Below are positions 28,543-38,563 of a stretch of DNA of 64,000 nt, piece after piece. The DNA comes from Herminiimonas sp. (lineage in GTDB: Bacteria > Pseudomonadota > Gammaproteobacteria > Burkholderiales > Burkholderiaceae). Positions within the stretch are counted from its first letter, which is position 1. The number at the start of each line of letters is the position of its first letter. The translations under genes were made by a program, and so were the position numbers. The stretch is from contig NZ_JAURVN010000018.1 in NCBI RefSeq assembly GCF_030655415.1, positions 226,316-290,315 of the forward strand, read 5' to 3'. The notes beneath the pieces are model-generated. The model was not told where the DNA came from. It saw only the letters and a program-made list of their open reading frames with translations, and searched no databases.

Positions 28543-29529
28543 TTATAAAGTGGGGAGTCCTTGCCAGGGTTGTCGCTGTCGCCAATCCTCCGTCCACTCA
28601 TCGGGCATCACCAGATAAAGCGCACCGATATCGGCCACGTAAGCATCCAAAGCTGGTCTGGATAATCTGACGCCTGTTGTAAGCGCCGGCATACGTGAGC
28701 ACAGTTCCTTCATGACCAAGGGTTCCAGCCAGCCGCCATGATGTTGCCAGACGCTGCCGCCTATCAGGAAAACCTTCAAGTCTAGTGTAGTCGTGACGTT
28801 GAACAATGCGCGACCGAACCATTTTGCGGCTTCGGCGACGATGTTTTGTGCCTTGGCTTCACCGGCTTTCGCCGCATTGAATAATTCTGTCGACGTGCGC
28901 CCAAATTGAGCTTCCAGATTTCTGCCCGAGATCAATGCTTCGACATCACCGAAATTTCCGCAGCCGCATTGTGCATCTGATTGCTCGCTCAATAGCATGT
29001 GGCCAGCGTGGCCGGCATTGCCATTTTTCCCGCACAATAGATTGCCATCAACGCATAGTCCAAAACCGATGCCGGTACTCCATGTGACATAGGCGCAATC
29101 CGTTTCTTCTTGCACGTTGCCGAAGGCGCGTTCTGCGGCAAGTGCAGCAACGCAATCGTTGCGGATTTCAACGATGGGGAAATTCTCGCGCAACACCTCC
29201 TCCAGAGGAACGGAGGTCCAGTTATTCGGCAGGTCGCTGTCGTGTGTAAGTCCACCGCAAATATTAGGCGGTACCAGGCTAATCAATCCATGTTCTTTAA
29301 TAAATGGGCCGCATGAACTCACCCCTACCGTATTAAGCCGGTCGAATGCGACACCGATCTTTGCGCATGCTTCTTTTAAAAGCGAAACGCATTGTTCTGC
29401 GGGTGCGCGATTGTTGCCGGATTTTACTGTGGGAGCTTGCACGCGGACCAAGGGTCCGGTGGAATCAGCGATTGTTGCCGCTATTTTGGTGCCGCCTATG
29501 TCCAGCCCACCTATGTAAGCAACGTGCAT
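28543..29529 (-). CDS. ROK-family sugar kinase (glucokinase-like)
   Basis: 328 aa. The ATP-binding motif GLDIGGTKIAATIAD is at the N-terminus, and NAGHAGHM holds the probable metal-ligand histidine. The usual ROK zinc motif C-x-C-G-x2-G-C-x-E appears as CGCGNFGDVE, with the third cysteine replaced by aspartate. It phosphorylates glucose or a similar hexose. As the gene following the trehalose/glucan operon, it would capture glucose released by TreZ, MalQ or GlgX activity. Possibly the last operon member (99-bp gap after treY). Confidence 0.88.
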   Translation of the reverse strand: MHVAYIGGLDIGGTKIAATIADSTGPLVRVQAPTVKSGNNRAPAEQCVSLLKEACAKIGVAFDRLNTVGVSSCGPFIKEHGLISLVPPNICGGLTHDSDLPNNWTSVPLEEVLRENFPIVEIRNDCVAALAAERAFGNVQEETDCAYVTWSTGIGFGLCVDGNLLCGKNGNAGHAGHMLLSEQSDAQCGCGNFGDVEALISGRNLEAQFGRTSTELFNAAKAGEAKAQNIVAEAAKWFGRALFNVTTTLDLKVFLIGGSVWQHHGGWLEPLVMKELCSRMPALTTGVRLSRPALDAYVADIGALYLVMPDEWTEDWRQRQPWQGLPTL

Positions 29530-29628
29530 GGTGTCCTTGTCTTTTTATCGAGATGCTGAATGATGCATGCTCTATGTGTGGTTATCTTAAGTCTGCTTAA
29601 CAGTATGTCTTCATACTACAACTTTATG

Positions 29629-32445
29629 TTATAGCGAGGCCTGCGCACAGATCAAGGCAACAGGATAATCGCCAAGTAGATCGAACAGAGCAATCTGCTC
29701 TACGTCCATGTCTATAACTTTACCTGCAACTAAATTCACTTGCGCTCCGCTTAGCGCAGCGGGTAGTAATACCTTGGTTTGATTCAAGTCATTACTCATT
29801 TTCAAGCTCAGATCTTCATTGATAATATTCACACTCATGCGTAAGGCCGCTATGACGATGTGGCGATCCTGGTAGGATCGCATGAAGGCAATCACATGAT
29901 CCGCAAGCGGCCCTTCAACCTGTAATGGAATATACGAACCTTCTGAAAAGATTTGTGGATACTGCGTACGGAATGTCAGCACCTTATGAATCAAGGATTG
30001 TTTCAACTGCCGTTGATGCCAGTTCATGCCATTTGCAATTCGCTCTGTGATCTCATCTTTTTGCGCCAGCAAGGCTGCGCGCGCGGTGAAGTTCACAGGC
30101 CTGCGGTTGTCGGGATCGACCAGACTGAAGTCCCAGAATTCTGTACCTTGATATAAATCCGGCACACCGGGTGAACTCAGGCGTAACAGCGTTTGTGTCA
30201 GGCTGTTGGCTATGCTCGCAGCAGTAATGCGCTCCACCCAGGCCGCCATTTCTTGCAGAAAAATTTGATTCTTTTCACGATCAAACAAGGCGATCAGGAA
30301 TTGCCGGCACGCCTGTTCATAATCGCTGTTCGGCAAGGCCCAACTGGATAATCGTTTGGCTTCGCGCGCGGCTTTTTCCTGCCACGCTGCGAGGCGCTCT
30401 ACATATTCGTTTACCTGATCATCGTCGTTTATATCCAGCTCGAAAGGCCAGGAGCCTAATATCATTTGATAGAGAATGATTTCGTCATCCAGTGCAGGTG
30501 CGACGATGACGGGGGCATCTTCTTCTGCCTGCAAATTAGTGCGGTACTCGGTATGCAAGCGTACCCAGCGGTGTACGGATTTCGCCCATTCATCTGCAGT
30601 TTCACTTAATACACTCAAGCGTGCGCGCACATCTTCCCCGCGCTTGTGGTCGTGGGTGGCAGTCGCCAGCATGGTGTTGGGAAAGGTCGCGGCACGGCTC
30701 GCATTGAAGGCGTGGAAATCAGCGATCGATGAAGAAAAATAATCCGGATCAGAACCGACTTCATTACGTGAAAGCAGGCGACCGTAGCGGTAAAAAGCAG
30801 TGTCTTCCACAGACTTGGCGGCCAGCGGTGGCGTCAGTTGTTCATAGCGTCGTACTGCAAGCCGTCGCAGTGTCGGTGCATCGGCACTGGCATCCGGATC
30901 GATATTGCTGGTATCGAACAAGGTGATCAAGGTTTCAAGCAGCGGCAGATCTTGCGGGGCCAGATTGTTGCGTGCCTCGTTGACAGTTTTTTCGACAACC
31001 GCATGATCTTCTTCGCTGCGTCCATCTTCTGACCAGTAAGTGCGGTAGACCGGAAAGCTGACCAGTAATTCGGTCAGCACACGTGTGATGGCAGCTTGCG
31101 AAATGTCGCGGGTTTCCAGCTCAGTGCGGGCAACAGCATGCACCGCGCGCGTCAAGGCAGCAAATTCGCCGACGAAATTTTCACGCAAAAGCTGCCGCCT
31201 TGCATTGGTCACATGCATGGCAAACGTATCGTTGTCGCTGGCCACTTCTATCCATAATTTATTAAGCGCCGCCAAGCCGTCAGGTTGATGCAACAAGGCG
31301 CCAACCTGATCCATGAATTCATAACCCGTAGTGCCATCGATGGCCCAATCGTTGCGTAATGCTTCGCCGCGCGTCAGGATTTTTTCGACAATTATGTAGG
31401 GATGCGTGTCTGGTGTACTGGCTGGTCTTTGCGCAGAAAGCTCTTGCAGTCTGGCGCGCAGTTTTTGGCAGTACGCGGTGGGATCGGCGAGCCCATCAAC
31501 ATGGTCCACACGCACGCCATCAATCAATCCTTCGGCATAAAGGCGGAAGATCAGTACATGGGTCGCGTCGAATACATCGTCGAGCTCGACGCGCACGCCA
31601 GCCAGATCGCTGACTTCAAAAAAACGGCGCCAGTTGATTTCTTCAGCCGCATTGCGCCACCATGTGAGCTTGTAGTTTTGTCGTTCCAGCAGGCGATGCA
31701 AACGTCCCAGGCCGCCAGGCGTATCTGGTGCCACCGATGCCAGTGCCTGCTCTATGCCTTCACGTCCTTCATCCGTCGTCGCGATAGCTTGCAGCAATTT
31801 TGCACGCTCGGCATGACGGTCGCATGCATCCTCCTGTTGCGGATCAATCTCGGGAAAATCCGATGCTGCAGCGCGTAAAGCCGAGCCACCATGACGCAAT
31901 ACGCGATCGTAGGTCCACGGCGCAAGCGGAAATCGATGGGTGAAATAAGCGAAGTACAGGCTGCCGCTGGCTTCATCAAACTGCAAGCGCAAATCGCCGG
32001 AGCGTAAAGTCTGTGCATATTGATCGCCGAGAAATGGCATCAATATTTTTCCATGCAGGGTAGTGTCGGGCGAGTTCCAGTCTATGTCGAACCAGCGTGC
32101 GTAGCGGCTGTGACTGCCCCATTCAAGCACGTGCAACCACCACGGATTATCCGCACCACCCACGCCCATGTGATTCGGTACGATATCGATGATCAATCCC
32201 ATACCGGCAGCGCGCAGTTTTTCTACCAGGCGACGCAATGCAGGTTCGCCACCCAATTCAGGATTGATGCGGGTCGGATCGACGATATCGTAGCCATGTG
32301 TAGAGCCAGGGCGCGCCGTGAGTATGGGCGAGGCATACAGGTGGCTGATGCCGAGAGCAGCATAGTAATCGACCACATTGACCGCATCGTCCAGTGTGAA
32401 GTCCTTGTGCAATTGCAGACGCGCAGTGGCGCGGGGAATACTCAT
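29629..32445 (-). CDS. treY: Malto-oligosyltrehalose synthase
   Basis: 938 aa, GH13. Converts the reducing end of a maltodextrin into a trehalose linkage. The N-terminus has ATARLQLHKDFTLDDAV and the barrel start YAALGISHLYASPILTARPG. Catalytic stretches are DGVRVDHVDGLADP (nucleophile aspartate), IIVEKILTRGEAL (general acid glutamate) and TATHDHKRGEDVRAR. It works in sequence with TreZ, encoded two genes upstream. It starts 33 bp after malQ. Length is at the upper end for the family. Confidence 0.95.
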   Translation of the reverse strand: MSIPRATARLQLHKDFTLDDAVNVVDYYAALGISHLYASPILTARPGSTHGYDIVDPTRINPELGGEPALRRLVEKLRAAGMGLIIDIVPNHMGVGGADNPWWLHVLEWGSHSRYARWFDIDWNSPDTTLHGKILMPFLGDQYAQTLRSGDLRLQFDEASGSLYFAYFTHRFPLAPWTYDRVLRHGGSALRAAASDFPEIDPQQEDACDRHAERAKLLQAIATTDEGREGIEQALASVAPDTPGGLGRLHRLLERQNYKLTWWRNAAEEINWRRFFEVSDLAGVRVELDDVFDATHVLIFRLYAEGLIDGVRVDHVDGLADPTAYCQKLRARLQELSAQRPASTPDTHPYIIVEKILTRGEALRNDWAIDGTTGYEFMDQVGALLHQPDGLAALNKLWIEVASDNDTFAMHVTNARRQLLRENFVGEFAALTRAVHAVARTELETRDISQAAITRVLTELLVSFPVYRTYWSEDGRSEEDHAVVEKTVNEARNNLAPQDLPLLETLITLFDTSNIDPDASADAPTLRRLAVRRYEQLTPPLAAKSVEDTAFYRYGRLLSRNEVGSDPDYFSSSIADFHAFNASRAATFPNTMLATATHDHKRGEDVRARLSVLSETADEWAKSVHRWVRLHTEYRTNLQAEEDAPVIVAPALDDEIILYQMILGSWPFELDINDDDQVNEYVERLAAWQEKAAREAKRLSSWALPNSDYEQACRQFLIALFDREKNQIFLQEMAAWVERITAASIANSLTQTLLRLSSPGVPDLYQGTEFWDFSLVDPDNRRPVNFTARAALLAQKDEITERIANGMNWHQRQLKQSLIHKVLTFRTQYPQIFSEGSYIPLQVEGPLADHVIAFMRSYQDRHIVIAALRMSVNIINEDLSLKMSNDLNQTKVLLPAALSGAQVNLVAGKVIDMDVEQIALFDLLGDYPVALICAQASL

Positions 32446-32478
32446 TTGCTTAATCCTTTTTGAGCTGAATATGAATTG

Positions 32479-34629
32479 CTATGAGCGGACGCTGGCACGC
32501 GCGCGATCCAAGATCGCAAGACGGGTGGCGATCTCTTCGCTGTCCAGCATGGTGGCTACATCGCCCGGCAAACGACGACGCCAATTGGGATGCGTGTCTA
32601 TCGTGTTGGGCAGGTTGGGCTGCTCTTCCAGCGCGAGAATATCTTCCAGCGGCACGATGACCAGCGGCGCGGGTGTGGAGCCTATGAATTGAAGAATCTG
32701 GTTCAAAGGTGCATGAGGTTCATTGCTATCCACTTGTGGCTGATTGCCGCTCGCGTTTAGACGGCTGGCGAGTTCTTCGCGTTCACGTCCGCGTGCCGCA
32801 TATTCATCTGCTACATTTGCGCCCGATGCCAGTTGGTCGAGCTTGGCGCGCCAAGTAATATCATTCCCATGCCACCAGCCGGCAACAGTCGGCAGATCGT
32901 GGGTATCGGTGGTGGCAACTGCATGTTGCGACCAACGCTCGGCGGGTTTGAAAGAATCACCTTCGCGTTCAAACCACAAAACGCGTATGCCCATCAATCC
33001 GGCCTCGGCCAAAGCGTCGCCAAATCCTTCTGGCACTGTGCCGAGATCTTCGCCGATGACGATGGCCTTGTAACGATGGCTTTCCAGTGCGATCAGGCGT
33101 ATCAGATCGTCGAATGGATAACGCAGGTACGCGCCGTGCGCGCCGCTTGCGCCGTCCGGCACCAGCCACATGCGCGCCAGCCCGAGAATATGATCAATGC
33201 GTATGCCGCCTGCATACTGAAATGTGGCACGCAGCATTTCGATATACGCCTGATAGCCGTATTGTCGCAACGCGCGCGGTGAGAAAGCCGCAAGTCCCCA
33301 GCTTTGGCCACGCGGGCCGAGTATGTCGGGTGGCGCACCGGCTGAAAGTCCGGTCAACATTTGATGCTGTCGACTCCATGCCTGGCTACCGCCGCTTTCC
33401 GCACCTACTGCCAGATCGGTAATCAAACCGATGCGCATGCCGGTGTCGCGTGCACTTTGCTGCGCGTGTTGCAAACCGCGTGCGGCCTGCCATTGCAGGA
33501 ACGCGTGAAACATGATGTGCGGATCGTGCGCTTCAGCAAATTGCGCCACGCTGTCGCTGCGCGGATCGCGATATTCTTCCGGCCAGCTATGCCAGCTACC
33601 TTCAAGACCATTCGCACGCATCTCTTCGTGCAGCGCTTCAAAGCGTGCGTGATCTTCCAGCGCAACACCACCTTCCAGACGGAAGGCTTCAAATTCTTTC
33701 CAGCCCTCGTTGTGAATATCGTAGTGATCAAACAGCTCGCGCAGAATCGCGAGCCGCCAGCGTGCGGTAGCTGGCCAATCGATCAGTTCGTTATCGCGCA
33801 GTTGCAGTCGTTCTTCATCCGATTGCAAACGCGCTATCGCTGCAGCCAGCGCCTCTTCGCCGCTGATTGCCGCAGGATCGATATGCAAGACGTTGAAGAA
33901 CAAGCGGCTCGACGGTCCGTACGGACTGTACTGATATGGATTGGCACTGAACATCGCGTGCACCGGGCTGATCGCAATTGCGGACGCGCCACGTTTCGCA
34001 GCAGAGCGCGTAAGGATTTCCAGCGATGAAAAATCTCCGAGCCCGGCGTCGCCATCGCGACGCAATGAATACAGTTGTGCAGCCAGCGCCCACAAATGCG
34101 GCGCGGTATCAGAACCATCCACCGCATCGGCCACGCTAAAACAGCGCAAGGGTGCGACGGCCAGCGTGACGGCAAAAGTTTCATCTATATACAAACGATG
34201 ATAGCCGACTCGATCGACTGCTGGCATGCGCGCTGGACTGTGCACGTCGGCCGATAGTTGGCCCTGTACTTCGTCGCCTTCTTCGAAAACGATTCGATAC
34301 GCGAGCCCATGTATGCGTGCCAGCGGCGAGAACATAATTTCACGTCCGACTTGCGCGGTGACCAGCGGCGGCACAGCGAGCTGGATGTCTTCTTCCGCCA
34401 ACAGCGCGATGCTTGCTTCACACGCGGCCTCGGTGTCGCATTCCAGTTGCAATGCCTTGAGTACTGCGCGCAGCGTCTGTGCCGACACGTATTGTCGTGC
34501 ACCGAATGCGTCTATCCATTCTGCAGACAAGCCGGCGGCATGGGCTAAACGCAATAGTGCATCGCTAGTGCCTTCTTGCGACGTTGAATAGGGTAAATTG
34601 TGTGGGTCGTTTTTTATTTGTTCATTCAT
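32479..34629 (-). CDS. malQ: 4-alpha-glucanotransferase (amylomaltase)
   Basis: 716 aa, GH77. Transfers maltodextrin units between acceptors and releases glucose. Family motifs include LWALAAQLYSLRRDGDAGLG, SPVHAMFSANPYQYSPYGPSS (split here at 20), IRIDHILGLARMW with the nucleophile aspartate, VIGEDLGTVP with the acid glutamate, and TTDTHDLPTVAGWW. ATG at 34627-34629 overlaps the treZ stop as ATGA, which settles the start against a longer frame of 15 extra codons. Confidence 0.94.
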   Translation of the reverse strand: MNEQIKNDPHNLPYSTSQEGTSDALLRLAHAAGLSAEWIDAFGARQYVSAQTLRAVLKALQLECDTEAACEASIALLAEEDIQLAVPPLVTAQVGREIMFSPLARIHGLAYRIVFEEGDEVQGQLSADVHSPARMPAVDRVGYHRLYIDETFAVTLAVAPLRCFSVADAVDGSDTAPHLWALAAQLYSLRRDGDAGLGDFSSLEILTRSAAKRGASAIAISPVHAMFSANPYQYSPYGPSSRLFFNVLHIDPAAISGEEALAAAIARLQSDEERLQLRDNELIDWPATARWRLAILRELFDHYDIHNEGWKEFEAFRLEGGVALEDHARFEALHEEMRANGLEGSWHSWPEEYRDPRSDSVAQFAEAHDPHIMFHAFLQWQAARGLQHAQQSARDTGMRIGLITDLAVGAESGGSQAWSRQHQMLTGLSAGAPPDILGPRGQSWGLAAFSPRALRQYGYQAYIEMLRATFQYAGGIRIDHILGLARMWLVPDGASGAHGAYLRYPFDDLIRLIALESHRYKAIVIGEDLGTVPEGFGDALAEAGLMGIRVLWFEREGDSFKPAERWSQHAVATTDTHDLPTVAGWWHGNDITWRAKLDQLASGANVADEYAARGREREELASRLNASGNQPQVDSNEPHAPLNQILQFIGSTPAPLVIVPLEDILALEEQPNLPNTIDTHPNWRRRLPGDVATMLDSEEIATRLAILDRARASVRS

Positions 34630-36440
34630 GCAGCAGGCTCCAGCAATGCGATGAAGGAATCGGCCGGCAGACAATCGCGGCCTAGCGATGCGAGCGTCCC
34701 GCTGGTTTCAAACAGTAAATCGGCGCCACCGGTTTTTGCTATATCGTCGAGTTTCACACTCACCTCGCTTGGCGCTAGATTGATCGCGATGGCGAGTACT
34801 TGGCCATTATTTAACTGCCAGCGTGCGGCGACCGCAGCATCACCTAGTACACAGGCGCCCAGTGCGCGACAGCCATGCAGGTGGTGAAAGAGCTGAGTGC
34901 GTCGCACGTGCAGCAGGGTAGAAATCCATGTGCGCCATTCCTGCGCATGCGCACTCGCAATTGGCTTCGATTGCATGAATGTTTCTACTGCATTCGGATC
35001 CGGAATTTTTTCTCTTTGCTGCGCATCGGCGAAGGCAGCGAAGGCGACGAACTCTTGCCTGCGTCCATCACGCACTGCTTGCGCTAGTTCTTCGTTGTGA
35101 CTGGTGAAAAATAAAAACGGTTGAGTCGCGCCGATTTCATCGCCCATGAACATCAACGGGATTTGTGGCGATAGCAGCACCAATGCAGTCGCAGCCTTCA
35201 ATGCCGATGGACGCGCCAGCGTGCTTAATCGTTCGCCAAAAGCGCGGTTGCCGATCTGATCGTGATTCTGCGCGAATAGAACAAAGGCGGACGGCGATAA
35301 ATGCGCGCTGGGTACACCGCGCGGTTCATTGCGTGTCAATGTTGCTTCGCCCTGATATACGAATCCTTCTGCCAAGCAGCGTGCCAATTTCTCGGCAGGC
35401 TGCGTTGCATAATCTTGATAGTAATGATCGTTTTCGCCAGTCAATAGCGTGTGCAATACATGATGACCATCGTCATTCCATTGCGCATTGAAGGGCGCAT
35501 CGTGTGTGTTGCCGAGCAAGTGCGCGGCGTTACCATCATGTTCCAGCACCAGATGCACATGGCGATCGCTGTGAATTTCCTGGCGTATGCGCTGACCCAT
35601 TTCGACCAGCCAGTCCTGTTCACTGATCATGTGCACAGCGTCGAATCGCAAGCCGTCAAAGCGATATTCGCGTAACCAGTACAGTGCATTTTCGGTAAAG
35701 AATTCGCGGACTTCGTGCTTGCCGAAATCAATCGCCTGACCCCACGGCGTGTGTATATCGTTGCGAAAAAATGGTTGGGCGTAAGCGCCAAGATAATTGC
35801 CGTCCGGTCCGAAGTGGTTGTACACCACATCCAGAAAAACCATCATGCCCAGACCGTGTGCGGTATCGACCAGTGCCTTCAATTGTTCCGGCGTGCCGTA
35901 GGACGCATCTGGTGCATACAGCAACACACCGTCATAGCCCCAGTTACGCGTGCCGGGGAAATCTGCCACCGGCATCAACTCAATTGCAGTGATGCCTAAC
36001 TCGGCTAAATCAGCCAGTTGATGTTGTACCGCTTCAAATCCACCGAGCACACCTACATGCAGTTCGTATAAAACTGTTTCATTCCAAGGTCGCCCATGCC
36101 AAAGTGGAAACTGCCAGTGATAGGCGAGTGGATCGACCACGATACTGGCATCATGAATATCGCCCGCTTGTGCGCGCGATGCCGGATCGGCGAAGCGCAA
36201 CAAATTGCCCTCTGCATCTGCGGTTTCAAACTTGTAATGCGTACCGGCGCCACATTCAATTTCCGCTTGATACCAGCCATCCGCCTGCGCCTGCAGCGGA
36301 TAGGCGACATCGTTGATTACGACACTCGCTGATTGCGCACTGGGCGCCCACAAGCGAAAGCGCGTATGGCTCGCACCATGCCCGGCACGCAGCAGTTGCG
36401 CGCCAAACATATAACTGTGTTCGACATCAGAGCTGGACAT
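34626..36440 (-). CDS. treZ: Malto-oligosyltrehalose trehalohydrolase
   Basis: 604 aa, GH13 with an N-terminal CBM48-like domain (GASHTRFRLWAPSAQSASVV). Releases trehalose from the TreY product. Catalytic stretches are RFDGLRFDAVHMI, HLVLEHDGNAAHLL (general acid) and FAQNHDQIGNRAFGERL. The start ATG at 36438-36440 overlaps the end of glgX by 14 bases; a TTG two codons upstream is also in frame. The stop overlaps malQ by four bases. Confidence 0.95.
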   Translation of the reverse strand: MSSSDVEHSYMFGAQLLRAGHGASHTRFRLWAPSAQSASVVINDVAYPLQAQADGWYQAEIECGAGTHYKFETADAEGNLLRFADPASRAQAGDIHDASIVVDPLAYHWQFPLWHGRPWNETVLYELHVGVLGGFEAVQHQLADLAELGITAIELMPVADFPGTRNWGYDGVLLYAPDASYGTPEQLKALVDTAHGLGMMVFLDVVYNHFGPDGNYLGAYAQPFFRNDIHTPWGQAIDFGKHEVREFFTENALYWLREYRFDGLRFDAVHMISEQDWLVEMGQRIRQEIHSDRHVHLVLEHDGNAAHLLGNTHDAPFNAQWNDDGHHVLHTLLTGENDHYYQDYATQPAEKLARCLAEGFVYQGEATLTRNEPRGVPSAHLSPSAFVLFAQNHDQIGNRAFGERLSTLARPSALKAATALVLLSPQIPLMFMGDEIGATQPFLFFTSHNEELAQAVRDGRRQEFVAFAAFADAQQREKIPDPNAVETFMQSKPIASAHAQEWRTWISTLLHVRRTQLFHHLHGCRALGACVLGDAAVAARWQLNNGQVLAIAINLAPSEVSVKLDDIAKTGGADLLFETSGTLASLGRDCLPADSFIALLEPAA

Positions 36441-38562
36441 TATCAACTACCAGTAACAGAGCACTGTGCGACGCAACGGTGATGCGATTTTCTGCAGGTT
36501 TGCGTTTGGAGGATGCGTCTTCGGTTTCCGCTGCGTCTATCAATACCTTCCAGTTCAACACTGGTTCCGGCAAGATAAATTCTCTATCTTCGGTAGATGC
36601 GTTGATCAGCAATAAAGAGGCGCATACGGAAGTTTGCTTTTTATTTTTTGACTGAATATTTGCGACGCGACGCAATGCCAGCAAACGTCCTTCTGCATAT
36701 CCCCATTTTTCCTGATCCATGGGCTGGCCGCTTTCATCGAACCAGGTGGTGTCATTCAAGCCGGACAAAATTTCTTTGTCGCCGGTATAAAAATGGGATG
36801 CGTGCAAGGTCGGCCGGTCTTTGCGCGCAGCAATGCAGCGTGCCGTGAAATCGATCAACGACTTGCCTATATCGGTGTCGGTATTCGTCCAGTCTATCCA
36901 CGACAATTCGTCGTCATGGCAATACGCATTGTTGTTGCCGTTCTGCGTACGAGCAAATTCATCGCCGCCAACCAGCATCGGTGTACCGTTGGAAAAGAAC
37001 AGCGTCATCAACATCGCGCGTCTGACTTTTTCACGCGTTGCAAGTATGCCCGCATCGTCGGTAGGGCCTTCTGCGCCCCAGTTGAAACTTTCGTTATCGT
37101 TGCCGCCGTCACGATTATCTTCACCGTTGGCTTCGTTGTGTTTGTCGTTGTAGCTGACTAGGTCCTGCAGCGTGAAACCATCATGTGCAGTGATGAAGTT
37201 GACCGATGCCCAAGGGCTGCGTCTGTGATGCGCGAACAAATCTGCTGACCCAAGCAGGCGTGATGCAAGTGCACTGCGGGTGTCGGTTTCGCCTTTCCAG
37301 AAGCGTCGTGCGTCGTCGCGGAAGCGGCCGTTCCATTCCGCAAAACCAGCCGGATGATTGCCGATCTGGTAGCCGCCAGGACCGATGTCCCATGGTTCCG
37401 AAATCAATTTGGTACGCGCCAGCACAGGATCTTGTCGCAATGCATCGAAGAAGCCGCAGCCCGGATCGAAACCGTTTGCTTCTCGCCCCAGCGTCACACC
37501 CAGATCGAAGCGGAAGCCGTCAACATGGAAAGCTTCTACCCAATAGCGCAGCGAATCCATCACCATCTGAATCACGCGCGGATGCGACATATTGACGGTA
37601 TTGCCGCAACCGGTGTCGTTGATGGAGTGGCGCAAATTATCCGGCAATAGTCGGTAGTAACTGGCGTTATCGAGACCACGGAAAGACAAGGTCGGGCCCA
37701 GTTCGCTTTCCTCGCAGGTGTGGTTGTAGACGACATCCAGAATCACTTCTATGCCGGCCAGATGCAACTGGCGTATTGCCAGGCGCATCTCGTTCAGCGA
37801 GCCATCGGACAGATAGCTTGGTTCCGGTGCAAAGTAAGACAGCGTGTTGTAGCCCCAATAATTGCGCAGGCCTTTTTCCACCAGGCGTCTATCCTGTGCA
37901 ATCGCATGTATCGGCATCAGCTCCAGCGAAGTCACGCCTAGTTTGACCAGATGATCGATCACATACGGATCAGCCAATGCGGCGAATGTACCGCGTTCGT
38001 GCGCAGGAATTGCATCTGCACGCATGGTCAATCCTTTGACATGCGCTTCGTAAAAAACAGTTTGATCCCAAGGCGTATGCAGCGGCGTGTCGCGGCCCCA
38101 GTTGAACGCGTCGTCGACCACCACCCCTTTAGGCATGAAGGCTGCGCTGTCGCGTCGATCAAATGTCAGATCGGCGCGGCTGGAGCCGACCCGATAGCCG
38201 TATAGCGCATCGCTCCACTTCAACTGTCCATGCAAGCGTTTGGCATAAGGATCCAGCAACAGCTTGTTAACATTGAAACGATGTCCCTGTTCCGGCTGAT
38301 ACGGGCCGTGTGCACGGTAGCCATACAGCTGTCCGGCCTGCACCCCTGGCAGGTAACCATGCCAGACTTCGTCGGTGCATTCAGGCAAGACGTGACGCGA
38401 TACTTCGTGGCGGCCGGCTGCATCGAACAGGCATAGTTCTATGCGTTCAGCATTGCCGGAAAAAATCGCAAAGTTGGTGCCGAATCCATCCGGCGTCGCG
38501 CCGAGTGGATAAGGCGATCCAGTCTGGATATTTGCGCTGATTTTTTTTGATGCTTGAGCCAT
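36427..38562 (-). CDS. glgX: Glycogen debranching enzyme
   Basis: 711 aa, GH13 isoamylase type, with an N-terminal CBM48 (PLGATPDGFGTNFAIFSGNA). Hydrolyses alpha-1,6 branches of limit dextrins, feeding linear chains to TreY/TreZ and MalQ. Catalytic stretches are VDGFRFDLGVTLGRE, KLISEPWDIGPGGY and NFITAHDGFTLQDLV. The ATG is one base from the stop of glgB, so the genes are tightly coupled. Confidence 0.95.
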   Translation of the reverse strand: MAQASKKISANIQTGSPYPLGATPDGFGTNFAIFSGNAERIELCLFDAAGRHEVSRHVLPECTDEVWHGYLPGVQAGQLYGYRAHGPYQPEQGHRFNVNKLLLDPYAKRLHGQLKWSDALYGYRVGSSRADLTFDRRDSAAFMPKGVVVDDAFNWGRDTPLHTPWDQTVFYEAHVKGLTMRADAIPAHERGTFAALADPYVIDHLVKLGVTSLELMPIHAIAQDRRLVEKGLRNYWGYNTLSYFAPEPSYLSDGSLNEMRLAIRQLHLAGIEVILDVVYNHTCEESELGPTLSFRGLDNASYYRLLPDNLRHSINDTGCGNTVNMSHPRVIQMVMDSLRYWVEAFHVDGFRFDLGVTLGREANGFDPGCGFFDALRQDPVLARTKLISEPWDIGPGGYQIGNHPAGFAEWNGRFRDDARRFWKGETDTRSALASRLLGSADLFAHHRRSPWASVNFITAHDGFTLQDLVSYNDKHNEANGEDNRDGGNDNESFNWGAEGPTDDAGILATREKVRRAMLMTLFFSNGTPMLVGGDEFARTQNGNNNAYCHDDELSWIDWTNTDTDIGKSLIDFTARCIAARKDRPTLHASHFYTGDKEILSGLNDTTWFDESGQPMDQEKWGYAEGRLLALRRVANIQSKNKKQTSVCASLLLINASTEDREFILPEPVLNWKVLIDAAETEDASSKRKPAENRITVASHSALLLVVDNVQL

Positions 38563-38563
38563 T

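Noticed and set aside
31402..31878. Open frame antisense to treY
   Set aside because: No ribosome binding site, atypical composition, and full overlap with a catalytic gene.
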